Below, one piece after another: positions 32,277 through 44,500 of a DNA stretch of 64,000 nucleotides. The number at the start of each line of letters is the position of its first letter. The first letter of the stretch is position 1. The stretch comes from Chaetorhynchus papuensis (taxonomy: Eukaryota > Chordata > Aves > Passeriformes > Rhipiduridae), in contig VWYX01000014.1 in assembly GCA_013396525.1 (NCBI GenBank), positions 1-64,000 on the forward strand. Direction: 5' to 3'. A model generated the notes under the pieces. The model had not been told where the DNA came from. It saw only the letters and a program-made list of their open reading frames with translations, and ran no database searches. The position numbers were made by a program, and so were the translations under genes.

Positions 32277-34809
32277 CTGTGAAAACAGCAGGGAAGAATT
32301 AAATCAGAACCAAAAACATACTCAGGTAGCAGAGCCACCCTGGCTCTATGGAAGTGACCAGAACCTGCAAGGAGAGGTATGGCCCCGGTCTGGGAATCAC
32401 AGGGATGCGGGGCTATGGGAGGGAATGGGCTTCCTTCTGAGGTTTCAACCATGTCTGCCAAAGGGCTGTGTGCACTAGAGATTATCCAGGGAATTCCAGA
32501 GGAGACTTCCAGCCCTGCGGCACGGGCAGAGAGATCAGGGAGCAGCAAATGTTTATCTAAATTTGGTCACAGAAATCCACGGCTGGGGGAGGGAGATAAA
32601 AGAGAACACTGCACTGACAGCTGCAAAAACAAAGATTCATTTGCATTGAATTCAGCACAATTTCTCCTGCTTTTCTATCACCCTGACAAAATCCTGACAA
32701 ATATGGATAGCTGTTAAAGGTAAGAGCATTTCAACTTCCCTTCTAGTCTTGGGCTTCCTAAAAACTAACTACATGAAATGCTATGCAGGTACCAGGGGTG
32801 TTTTCCTGATGCAGATATTAATCCACTGGTGAAGGTGGCCCATTAAGTTTACATCTAACCTTTTAAAAAGATAGAAATTTTCCAAATAAAAAAGGGAGAA
32901 AAAAAAAGCAAGCCTTTTCCAGTTCTCCCCTAATCACTGAGAAAAATAAACCCACTTTTAAAATTAAGCCAGAGACAGTATGTGTTTTAAAAACAGGCCA
33001 TAATGTCTGCTCTATCATCATTTCAAAGCAGCTAATAAACTACATTTGTAGAGTGACAGAACAATTTATGTTGGCTCCTTGGCTCAGTAAAAAGAAACTG
33101 TTTTCTTCCTCTGGCAACAGGAAGATAATATGGGTAATAAAAATGCTTTGAAGGCTTTGTATTAAAGTCAATTACAGAAACAAGCACTGAATACCAGGAC
33201 TCAAGAAGAACTCTATGCTCACAATTTATAGTGTGATAGGGAATCACTTGGCCCACTCCAAGCTGGGGCTTCCATGCAGAGTTCAACAAATTGCAATGTG
33301 TTAACAGCTAAGGGAGACAGCTGTCATCCACGGACCAGCTGGCTCCACATGCAGCCTCCAAAACCTTCTGCTGCAGGAATACTGGAAGTGCAGGCAGAAA
33401 TGAGAATGGGGTCAGCAAGAGCCATGGCCAATGAGCAACGGAGACCACAGTCTGTTTAGCCTCTGCAATGGATGGAACAGGCACGGACCGTTCTCCCAAA
33501 TCCTTCATTTGAGATCCTCTGTCTCTCCCCAGCCAGGCAGCCACAAGACATGGCTGCAGCCCTGCTCCTGCAGGCTGTGTGGGCAGAGCTCCCAGGAGAA
33601 GACAAGGATAGGGAAATCCTAACTTTATATTCCAGATATTTTATCATTATAATTGGGGAAGGAAAGTAAGTTGCAAATTTTTCATTTATTAAACTCCTGG
33701 GGGAAAAGGCTCTTTATATTAAAAAATTTACTGAATGGAGTACAACTGTTATCTAACATGAATGAACAGACTGGTTTGGACAAACCATTTCCTAATTAGG
33801 AAATACGCTTTTCAGCCGTCTGTTTTTGGAACAGCATTTGAGGTCAGGGGGGTTGCTCAAACCAATGCAGCTAATGCAATGCCAAAAATCACTTGGGGGA
33901 GGGGAAAGAAGGGGGCAGGAAAGGCTACATTTCTGAGCTTATTGGGCTCTAAATGAAAACCATATTTAGTAATAAAGCACAAAAAGTTGAAAAATCAGAC
34001 AGAGGGCTCTGCTACCAACCAATGAGTTACAGCTCAGGACTGCCATGGCAGGCAGTAACAAGATCTTAAAGCAGCAAATGTCACTGAGTACTGTGGAAGA
34101 AAGGAAATTTTTCTCCCAAGTAAACAGTACAGTCTTTAGCCTCTTTCTTCTCCCTGTTTTACATGTAAATATAATCAATCACCTCACCAATCTCCACAAC
34201 AAATTATTAAGAGAACTCCAGCTACACAAGAAGTACTGCATGTAGCCTCCTCCTTAATGAACGTTTGGGGTTTTACAGAACAGTGCTTTCATATACATAG
34301 AGACAAGGATGAACACACATGCATCCTCATTCTATCCTATTAGACACTGCTAATTTGCATACTCCCAGCTCTTCTTGCAGTCACATTGCACAAAACACTC
34401 CTTCACCTTACACTCGATTAAAAGCACTGAAGCAAATCTGCTAAGAAACCCCACTACATACTCCATCAGGAGCCCTGCCCCAGACTAACACCCCAATGTC
34501 ACACGGGTTCATTTAAACTGAATATAGCTGTAATTCCAGCGGTGGCTTTACCCAAACCATTTCTTTATACAGTTGCTCAAGTGCTGGTATAATCAGCAAA
34601 ATTATTAGGGTAGAACTTTTTCTTTCAGAATATAAAATAAAGACAACTCATTATAGATACTACAAGTATTTTATCAACTCAGTTGTAGTAAGTTTCTTAA
34701 GTAAACTACAGCACAGCAGTACATCCTCCTGAATAGCTTCCACTTGACATTATTTAATTGAAATCCTCCAGCAATCTGTTAATCATGCCATTGGTTCCGT
34801 GCCACTTAC
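32277..34809 (-). other. ACTA2: ACTA2 intron 1
   Basis: This 2.5-kb intron runs from the noncoding exon 1 donor (minus-strand GTAAGTGGC) to the exon 2 acceptor. It carries a consensus CArG box at 33791-33800. No exon of another gene was seen. Confidence 0.8.
33791..33800 (-). promoter_or_regulatory. ACTA2: Intronic CArG box (SRF site)
   Basis: The palindrome CCTAATTAGG fits CC(A/T)6GG exactly. It lies about 1.05 kb downstream of the predicted ACTA2 start. Rodent and human ACTA2 have a functional first-intron CArG element about 1 kb into the gene, needed for smooth-muscle expression in transgenic mice. This is the likely counterpart. Confidence 0.75.
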
Positions 34810-34850
34810 CCTGACAGCGCTTGGCTGGGGATGGCTGCTCCAGGGTGGTA
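34810..34850 (-). other. ACTA2: ACTA2 noncoding exon 1
   Basis: The exon lies just downstream of the minus-strand TATA box and ends in CTGTCAGG before GTAAGTGGC. The start is placed about 25-30 bases from the TATA box, so the right edge is approximate. Confidence 0.7.
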
Positions 34851-34875
34851 CACTCTGTATCTGAAACCTCAGAGG

Positions 34876-34882
34876 TTATATA
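34876..34882 (-). promoter_or_regulatory. ACTA2: ACTA2 TATA box
   Basis: The minus strand reads GGGGCTATATAACC. The TATATAA core is at 34882-34876, with two CArG boxes upstream, as in mammalian ACTA2 promoters. Confidence 0.88.
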
Positions 34883-34914
34883 GCCCCTTCAGCTCCTCTC
34901 CTCCCACTTGCCTC

Positions 34915-34924
34915 CCAAACAAGG
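34915..34924 (-). promoter_or_regulatory. ACTA2: ACTA2 proximal CArG box CCTTGTTTGG
   Basis: The minus strand carries CCTTGTTTGG, an SRF-binding element with one G substitution in the A/T core. The same degenerate box is conserved near -62 in mammalian ACTA2. It lies about 33 bases upstream of the TATA box. Confidence 0.88.
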
Positions 34925-34965
34925 AGCAGAGACAGACAGAGACAGAGCTGAAGTCTCTAACAAAA

Positions 34966-34975
34966 CCATATAGGG
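34966..34975 (-). promoter_or_regulatory. ACTA2: ACTA2 distal CArG box CCCTATATGG
   Basis: The minus strand carries CCCTATATGG, the second conserved SRF element (about -112 in mammals). It lies 51 bases upstream of the proximal box, about five helical turns, a spacing kept in mammals. Confidence 0.88.
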
Positions 34976-37772
34976 ACCTTAATACAAAAAACTCTAATCT
35001 GGGTGGCCACAGGCCCTGGGTCTCTTCCACTGCATTCCAGTGTAGAGCTCATGAAACAGGAGGAGACTTTCAGCTGTGTAAGATAAACACTTCAAAACTT
35101 CAGGAGAGTTGCTAAAATGCAGAGAGAGTGTGCCCACAATAGATACCCTCTGGCAGAAGGATCATGTGTTCAAACAAGAGAGGTCCAGGACTTCACAGTA
35201 ACAGAAGCAGAATGAGATATTGGAAGAGCAGTCATTTATAACAGGGGAGGACTTTTTAAAGAAACACCTTGCTGTCATTAAAGATTTTGATAAAAACAAT
35301 GAATAAATATTTCTGGCCAGCTAAACAGCTGCTCAATTTTTCTACAAAGTTTCTTTAAAAGCATAGCATTTTGCTTGTATACTAAATATTGCCCACAGGC
35401 TTAAGGGTAGTAAAAAAAGTACCTGCTGTTGTGCAAGGTTCAGAGAGAAGTCTCTGAAGGTTGTGAAAATGTTCAGTTAAAAGGTTGTTTTGAACCCCTC
35501 TGGACTGTGATGGGGTAGAATCCATTCTGTTTCTCTGAAAGCTTATTTTCCATCCCCAGGACCTGTGGCCCAAATTTGCCCTAGTGCCGCTCCACTGATG
35601 GCCATGAGCCTGGACTTTCATAAACTCACATCCCAAATTGTTCATAATAAAGTCGTTGAATTTTATAACCCCAGCTATCTTTTCCACTGAACAAGTTTTT
35701 AGCAAATAAAGGAACAGTTCTCACTGTACAAGTTATTTTCAGCACAGGCCTGGATTTCTACAGCTGTAGCCAACTGTTCTCTGGACAGACTTAATTCGAG
35801 TGAAGCAGCCCTATCACAGCCAACAATATTTTGTCATCAAGTTTGTACAAAAGACCAGAAACAGCATCTCCTAACTCCAATATTAAACCTTACAAATTCA
35901 AAAGTGCCCCAAGCACACAAGCCAAGAGAGATGTGAGAATCCAAGTGAGATCCTTCCTTTGCAAGTCTTGTTACAACAGGAGGGAGACGCATTGTGCGTT
36001 TGTTTATGGAGTGCTTGCTGCCTGAGTAGCTTTCATGCAAGAAAACCTCCCAGAAAACCACAGTGAAAGCTCTTCTGATGTGAAAATTTAAGGAATAAGC
36101 CACTAGTAGAGATAACAAATAGGCAGAATTATGGATTGAACACCAACAGGAATTTAACTTTTAAGGAAAGGAACTTTTAAGGAATGCAACAGCCTTGGAG
36201 AGTCAGAAACAGAAGCTAACAAGTGGTGGAACGTGAGACATGCAAAAGCTATTTATTATTTCACTTCCATCATCAGGGTGAAAGAGAGAGATATTAAAAA
36301 AAAAGAAAAAAAGGGGGGGATAAAGAAAAAGAAAATACCCGCTGAGGTAAGCAACCCAAAGCTGAGGATCTAAACAGGCCCTTTTTTGCATATCTCCAAC
36401 TGACATTCAAAGGACAGCCAAACCCAAATTCTTTGTTTTCAGACAACACTCAGTAACATAGCTGAGAAAACTTACATACCTCATATAGAACATATGGTAT
36501 TAGATCAGGGAACCTTGGTCAAGGGGAAGGGGAATTTCACACAGCAGAACCCTTCAATGCAGTATCATGTCTGATATAGATACAAACATCAATTACTTTC
36601 TAGATCAGAAGAAACACACTCCAGGGTTTTCAGAATCATCATCCTTGAAATACCTTGAAAATACCCAGACTGGGACAAAGATTCAAAAGAATCCAAACTT
36701 CCTGCCTTACTGAGCAGAAGTTCACACTCCCAAAAAAATGTAGTGATGATTGTGCTATGGTGGGTGCAGCACATGTGAGATTGCAGAGACAGGTAAACAA
36801 CCCTCCAGTACAACTGGTGCATCATCCACAGTGCTCAGCATAGCTAGAAACAGAGGCAATAGTTTTGTACAAGAGGCCTCTGTGAACATAAAGGAGAGAG
36901 TGGCCACACAGATTCCAGAGACTTCTACCTCTGTTAAGCTTCACCCTGATACCTGTAGCCTTACCCTGGCGCATACCACAATTACTGTGGTGGCAATGAT
37001 GGCAGCAGCAGCCCCTTGGCTGCTTTGAGGAATGGTTATTTGGGTGGGGATCACACATCCCCTTCCCTGTCGTGGGCACCAAAGATTTCAGGGTGCTCAT
37101 GAAAAAGATGCGGCTGACACAGAGTCTCACTCCGAGCAGGCAGGGGTTGATATGGAGATCCTGAGCAAACACCAGTTGTTTGGAAGGACATTTATGAAGG
37201 GTATTGTCAGAGACAGTCAGAGGCAGACTAGAAGGCAGAAGTAAGCCCAGGGGCTGACTCAGCAGTAGTGAATGGACACACAGCAACAGCACAGGGAAAA
37301 TGCAGAGGTGCTGCCCAGTCCCAGCTCCAGGGCACAGTGTAGAGCAGTGCTCAGCAGGCAGCTCGTGTCTGCAGTGGGACATTATGGAAAGTGCCGGGGC
37401 AGGAAGGAAGGAAGGCAAACAGGTGAACTATACAAGGAAATTAGGTCAGTCCAGATCCAGGGACATTACAGAATAAAAGAATTTATTTTCTTTTTAGTGA
37501 CTCCATGCTGAAGTTATGATCACACAGATATTTCTATACATAAAAGCACATGTGGAAAAAATTACATTGGTAGCTTACACCTTTCTTCTCAGTAACTTAG
37601 GTCATTGACAGAGGGGCAGGGGGAGAGGGAAGAATGGACTCACCATGAGACATGAATGAGAACCTAAAGAGAACTGAATAGAAAAAGGTCTTCTGAGAAT
37701 CAAGCCTAAATGCTGGGGATCAAATCTCTGAACCCTCCTCTGCAGCTATGGACAAATAAGAGCTTAGCCCAA

Positions 37773-37788
37773 ATATATATATATATAT
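37773..37788. repeat. (AT)8 microsatellite
   Basis: Eight AT dinucleotides without interruption. Confidence 0.85.
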
Positions 37789-39246
37789 GGTATGGGGCCT
37801 TGGTGGTTTTCTTTGTTTGTTTGTTTTTCAAGAAAAAGAACACAACACCATTCCTGAAGGTAGTTTAGCTTTCCCTCTGGAGGCCACTTCCAACACCAGT
37901 TTCTGCTGCCTGTCTTTGAGTCCTTATCCCACTCATCATGTAGTTTCATGTACAGAAACTACACAGCACAATTTGCCTGGTGTGTCTATACCCCAAGGTT
38001 CTTTTTCTTTCTTTGTATCCATAGCCAAAACCTATGGTTTTTATTTAATTTCCCCTGAGAACTTCTTTGGTTTTCCATGCTAAACCCTTTTGCAGTCTGC
38101 ATCACAGGAATATGTCTGGAGTACAATCACAGAAAGAAAAAGAAGAGGAAAAACTAATTTTGTCTCTCCTTATAGTATCTTTCCCCCTGATCTCTTAATA
38201 GAGATACTAGCAAAGCTCCAATGTACATTGGGAACTCCTATTGACTTGGAGCATCTTTCAATATATCAGTAGAAACTCTTAGCTACACCTTCCTTAAGTC
38301 CTTCCTTTTCAGTAACCTGTGTGGATTGCCGTATGGACACAAAATGTGCCTGGGACTCCACAACAGCAGGAGAGCCAACCATGCCTAGAAGATGGGCTCC
38401 AGCTGGCCTGAAGAATGCCAGCTCAGAGGCCCAGCACCAGTGTGTAGATGCCATACTTTTTTGGTAAAGGAGGACAGAAGCTGCAGGCTTATCCCAGTCT
38501 ATAGAAGACTGTGAATAGAGTAATCCCTTTACTTTACTTTATAAGGGAAAACAACTTCTGAGATGTGCGTGGAGACCTTCCTGCCTCCATCCAATTGGCT
38601 GTTTAGGAATGAGGCCCTGCTAAATATGTCTCTGGCTCCTTTTTATTTGGGGATTCCTTTCATCTTCGTAACATTAGCAGAATCTCTAAATGTTTTGGTT
38701 TGTCTGGCTTCAGGCCCTCTCCTCTATCTCATTGATAGGCTTTACACATCCCTACCTCCTATTTTGAGAAAGACAGGAATAAATAAGCTTCAGGGAGCAG
38801 AAAGTCACTCTAATAGCCTGATTCATTGCAGCTGTCACACAGTAAGCATCTGTAAAGTGTCAGATTAACCATAAACTGTCAGACCCATAGATTAGCTTTC
38901 TCCATGATTGTCAGGCTCTTGCACTGGTCTCTCTCTAACAACTAAGACAAAATTGCTCTAATCATTTTCAAATACGGCAGTTTTGAACATACAAAGTTTG
39001 AAAAATAGTTTTGCCAGTGCTCTTCAAGAGCTAGAGGAGACAGTGTTTGCCAGCTGGGCCTCTTAAGTAGGCTGATGAAGAATATTAACTCACAACCTTC
39101 CTTCATCTTCTTGACAAGGTATCTTCCTCCATGGTAATGTGGTAAAATTATCCTTCATTCAAAATCAAAGGAACATATTCAAAGAAAGAATGAGATAATG
39201 TCTCCCCCATCATCCTTCTTAGATAAATAAACAGAACATGAGCACA

Positions 39247-39510
39247 AGTCCTGCTGGGTCAGGCTGATATCCATATAGCTCAGTATCCTGTCTCTGAGAT
39301 TTCCTGATAACAGATGCTTGAAAATAAATGGGATGCCTCCAGTGGTAGTTTTCTTCCTATATCCTTTCTCCCTCCTTATGTACAGCAGAAGGATTTCTTG
39401 AGACAGAAGTATGTACCCATATCCTCATGCATAATCGATGCAGATATATTTCATATTTTTACTCCATAAATTTGCCTAGCTTAAACACATAATTTTGAAT
39501 GCCCTTCATG
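39247..39510 (+). repeat. Old interspersed repeat, copy A
   Basis: The stretch begins with tcctgctgggtcaggctgat, then atagctcagtatcctgtct, a block with acagatgctt, and later aaatttgcctagctt. It shares its 5' block with the copy at 57.43 kb. Both resemble a dispersed sequence family common in reptile and bird genomes. I do not recall a secure family name. Confidence 0.55.
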
Positions 39511-41504
39511 ATCTTTTTTTTTTTTTTTGTAGAAACAAGCTCTTCATTTTTTCTGTGAGGCATCACCCATAGCTCACACTCCAACTGGCGTAGAAAAGCC
39601 TAATGTTACAAAGAAAACATCAAATACATCAGAAGCATAGTCAAAGGAACACTGTCTGTATCAAGAGCTGCAAATCCACCAGAGATCCTGGATAAGCCCT
39701 CAGGCCACTGGCCAGGGAAAAGCTCTGACCCACTGTGTGCAAACTATCAGCAGTGCCTCAGGAGTTTGGTCACAGCTCATGCTGACAGACCTATCCAAAA
39801 TTACATTGTAGATAAAGCCTAACAATAATGTTACATTGGAACATCTCTCAAGAGCCAGATTCCCCTAGATGATTAGAACTTCTGCAGTAACATGCTATCC
39901 AAACTTGCCAAAATGTAAATGACATCTTCCCACCACACCACTGTGGAAAACAAGCCCTGTACTCCCAAGGAAGCCAGACCTGCACAGCTTGTGTGTGGGA
40001 CAGGCAGAGCGCAGGGGTCCTTCCTCCGCAATGACTTCCCAGCTCCTCAGCCAACACATTCCCAGACTGACAGCAGCAAGCAGACACATCTTTGCAAGTG
40101 GTTGTCCTGTTATTATCTCACCAAGAGCAAGATTTCCAGGTGAGCTTGCATACAGTAAGAAAACAGATAGTTCCCATGAAGGAAACTCGCTGGAAGTGAG
40201 TTTCACGGAGCTATTACTTAGAGATTAAGGGCTCTGAATGCTTGGTTATATCACAGCTCAACTCCTGTAGGCTGTGATGGCTGGCTCTCCAGAACACCAT
40301 GAGCAAGAGGACCTCTACAAGGTAATTTCGTACACTAGCAAGTTTAATAATCTGCTGTAGTGCCAGAGTTTCACTTTTTGGCTCTAGATGACGGCAAGCT
40401 GTGGAGTCACTCTCACCACGAATGTTACCAAGGCGGTGGTACCTGCCTCTCCCAAAGGCCCAGCCCTGGTCTCCATTCCTTTCTCCTGGCACTGGGTTTG
40501 GAGTTCTCGAAGGTTAAGTGTCAGTGCAGGGCGGGACAAGGAGATGTGGCCCCACTGCAACTTCCTTGTCTTCTGTATGAGTCACTCAGCACGGTTGTGA
40601 CAAACAGCTGAGAGCACAGCTAGACTTTTTTTTTTTTTTAAACCTACACAAGAACCACTAAATAACAGTGAAGGAATGAGCGTTACTTGGCACTAAACCA
40701 AAGAATGTACAAAATATACAAGGGGAAATCTACCACCTTGGTGGCTAAAGTGAACACATACTTTTAAAAATACTTTTGGATAAAAAGGAAACCTACTTTT
40801 GGAAGTGGCATGCCATTATATGAAAGTGCATGCACTTACATGCAAAAGTAAAAAATAATACGGCAAATGCAAACATATTTAATACACGTGCATTTTCTGT
40901 GCCAAAAAAAAAAAAAAAGTCAAAAGTCAATTTGAAAGTTTGCAAAACTGTTTGGGGCTTTTTTGATTTCAACTCCACTACAAGAGGATGCTAAAAGAGC
41001 CATCAGTAAAGCTGGGCGTGGACACTGCAGCAGGCATGACTAGCCTGCATCCACACAGGTGTTAGAAAGAAAAGGCCAAAGTACTTCCAGAACAATCAAC
41101 ACTTGCTTTCATTAGCCCTTAAAAATGCTTGAGGGGTTTTCCCCAGGAAGAAAGGCAGTCTAACAAAAATTTCAAGCATGTAATGACAAGTAGCTAATTA
41201 CAAAATTGCCAGATGAACACACCACTCTAAGTCAACCTATCACAGCTGCCAATACAGAACTCAAATAATAAAAAATAAAAGGAGATAATATAATTAACAT
41301 TGAGAATAAGGCTGTATAAAAACAACTTCTTGTAAATTTTTTTGAGAAATATTACGAACATAGTTGTAAAAGCCGTCCGAACCCCTCTACATTCTAAAAC
41401 ATTAAAAAAAATCCAGCTGCAGATCCAACATATGCAGAGTAGCATGAGAACTGCCTCTGAAGCTGGAGTCTTACAGCACAACAGTGCAGGGAAATCACTG
41501 CTGA

Positions 41505-41590
41505 GTGGGTGGAATTCTGTGGGACCCACCACTGGCTATACACCTTAATGCCTTTATCAGTGATCTGAACAATAACATAAGTTACAGAGA
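41505..41590 (+). mobile_element. Possible CR1 reverse-transcriptase fragment
   Basis: The bases around 41543-41575 translate as LNAFISDLNN, close to the FNIFINDLD motif of CR1-type reverse transcriptases. The preceding gggacccaccactgg could be the decayed motif upstream of it. It is short, so the call is tentative. Confidence 0.35.
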
Positions 41591-44500
41591 AATGTCACAG
41601 ATAAAAGGTGTGTGAGTGTGTATGTATTTTTATAACTTGCTGCAGCCTACATTACAGATCTAAGATAAAACACAGTCCTCCCCAACAGAATCCTGTTTAT
41701 AATACGAAGCCTTGAGAAGGCTCTCTGCACGTGTGACCTGTGCAGAAGGATTCCTACCCCACCCTGCCATGGCACTTTTGCTGAATGTCATTTTGGCTCA
41801 TGAAAACACACCCAGGGACGTGGTGCCTAACTCACTGCAGCTTGCAGGAAGGACAGGACTTCACTGGTGCTCTCCTCTGCCCCACGTGCAGTGTCAGCCT
41901 GCTCTGTCACACTTTCCTGCACTCATCCTGGCTGCTGCTTGGGCCTGGAAGATCCTCCTGTTACAAAGTGTGGTGCCCCAGGAGACTGACAGCTGATGAT
42001 GGCTGGTCATTTAGCACACAGCTGTGTCTCATGCTCTAGCATATTCCGTTTGTAAACTGCTCCCCAAATGATGCAAAAGGCTCACAGGAACACTGCAGCA
42101 GGCAGGCTTCTGGTCCTTGCTTTGCAGACACATCTTAGTTACATAAGGTGGTTTCTCCTTCCTCTTTCTTACAGGCAGTTGTAAGAACTATGGAAAAGTA
42201 CAGATAACATGCTATTTTTGTTCAATAACTTGGTTGGTTTTCTGAAAGTGTAAAAGCAGTTTCCAATCAAACTTGGGGTTTTCTTTTCCTCTTCCACTAA
42301 ATGTGTTTTACATGCCCAGCTTCAACTGTTTGTTTAAATTCCCCTTCAGGCCAAAGAACAAAATTTTGTTCTTTTCCTTTTATAACTGCAAGGAAGACTT
42401 AGATACATAATTCTGAAACAAACACAGCCATCCTCCTGAACCATGGAAAAACTCAAGAATTCTGGAAAGCTTTTCCTCATTCCAGCCCATTTCAGGACGA
42501 ATTGTTGTACCACTGGTCTTGTGGGGGATGAAAACTGTCAGGACTCAGCTCTAACCTACCAGTGGGAGATTTCTGCAAACTCAGCTGCTTTTTGATCTAT
42601 TTCTGTTCTCCTTGCAAGCCAGTAACATCACTAAAATAAAGAAAAGGTCTCAAAACTATAGTTTTTACTGCGTTGCTAGTCCTGTAAGTACTTCCCGAGT
42701 TTCTCTTTCTTTCAGTTCCTTGCTGGTAACTTGTTGAAGGCACAGTAAGTCCTTCCACTGCTGCAAAACACTGTTGTACAAGGATCCTGAAAATGCCTGG
42801 ATAGTTGCCACATCAGGGTACCAGAACTATGTAAAACTCTTCCAGCTTCCTAATTAGAGCCTGTTACTTACTGCATTGTGTTTAGCTGTGTCTGGGAATT
42901 CATTTACAAGGTCAAATGCTCAGACCTCTTCAATACAATATAAATCATTTCCCTGCATGCTGATTACTCTGCACTACACAGCATGAACACATTGTTTAAT
43001 AAAGGAGAAAATGATGCAATTAGCAGATCTTCAGCTCAAACACGTCCCCCTTTCTGAATCGCATTTAAATAAAACAGTGTTGCTATAGCATCTCATTGCA
43101 TTAGAAACTGAACACCACTCGCACTGCAAATGGCCAGGCCTTTCAGGAAAAGGGGCTGGAAGGAACACGGGACAGCCCCGCTTGGGAAAAAGGGCTAACA
43201 TCTGTGTCCTTTTACTCTGCATTCACAATACAAGCTACTGTTTTCATGAGGGCTAAACCTTCCCTATCACCTTGCCTTTAATAACTTACAGTTATTCTTT
43301 TGCAACTTGTTTTTGTCAGATCCTGTTTTTCAGGTGGGCCCCCATAAAAGAAAACATGGGGTTTGTACCAGGTCACTCAGGAATAGTGGGACAGTAGCTG
43401 GGAGGGCAAGGAATAAGCTCCATGTATCAACAGCCTTTCACTGCACCAAGCTGTGACACTCCAGGCTCTGCCATGTGCCCAGTGCAGGGCAGACTGGGCT
43501 GCCCCTTCAGGGAGCTGATGGATAAGGGTTTGGTGGCCAGCCCTGCCTCCCAGAGAGGGCTGTCTCCCAGCCCCCAGATATTGATATAACATATCTTTAC
43601 ATATGCTTTATACATATGTAGTGAAATCTTAGCCTCAGTCAAGGCAATATCAAAATTACTACTGATCTCAAAAAAAAATCATGGCTCACTGAAATGAATA
43701 AATGAAAGCTGAGAATTCTGTCCAAAACCTCTACTTCCAGAAGGTAAGACCATTTCCCTACACTTAAAGCAAAGGCATGTGAGTTCCTCTTCATTTCTCA
43801 CATGAAACTGAGCAACTGCTCTCCTCTCAGCTGGCTGCCTCCAGGCAGGGAGGTTTCTGAGCATCCCCAAGCTGAGAAAAACATACGGGAAAGCTGTGGC
43901 TTTAAAAGCCATGGCCTGCACTAGCACTAGACTCTCCTGCCCATCCCAGGGAACCAGAAGTGCATGTTCTGCTGTCCATCCCCCTTCAGTCCCTCATCCA
44001 GTCTCCCATTCCTGCACCTGAGCTGGCTGACAGCAGAAGAGGTAGCTATTCTCCTGTGTGGCAAGGATGCCTCCTTCAAAATACGGCTTTCAAGAAGTAT
44101 TCGAGAAATTATTCAGCCGAAAAAAACTGATGTCTTATCTGGGAATTTAACAGACTGCTTCAGACAGCTAACATCACTGTATCCCTCCTTGCTATGACCA
44201 CCCTTAGAGATGCACAACTATCTAAGCACATCATTTAATTGCTGATGAGAACCACTGACAGAAAACAATCCAACACATTTTGACAGAAATATAAATCAGT
44301 CTGTACTCAATTCATTTGCTACAGCTCATAAAACCTTCCTATGCAGCGGGCAATGAAGCTGAATAGAGAAGATATGACTCACTCCTGTAGCTTCATCAGC
44401 TACTCAGGCCTCTCTTCTATTTGTGCAAGTGTGTGGTAGAAGTGGGGGAGTAGGTGAAGGTAGGGAACAGTGATAACTCCCCGACCTCGAAACTTTGTGC

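Noticed and set aside
36750..37418. 198-codon minus-strand frame in the ACTA2-FAS spacer
   Set aside because: It has a mixed, Cys/Ser/Leu/His-rich composition, no recognisable domain, and overlapping plus-strand frames. There is no support for a gene.
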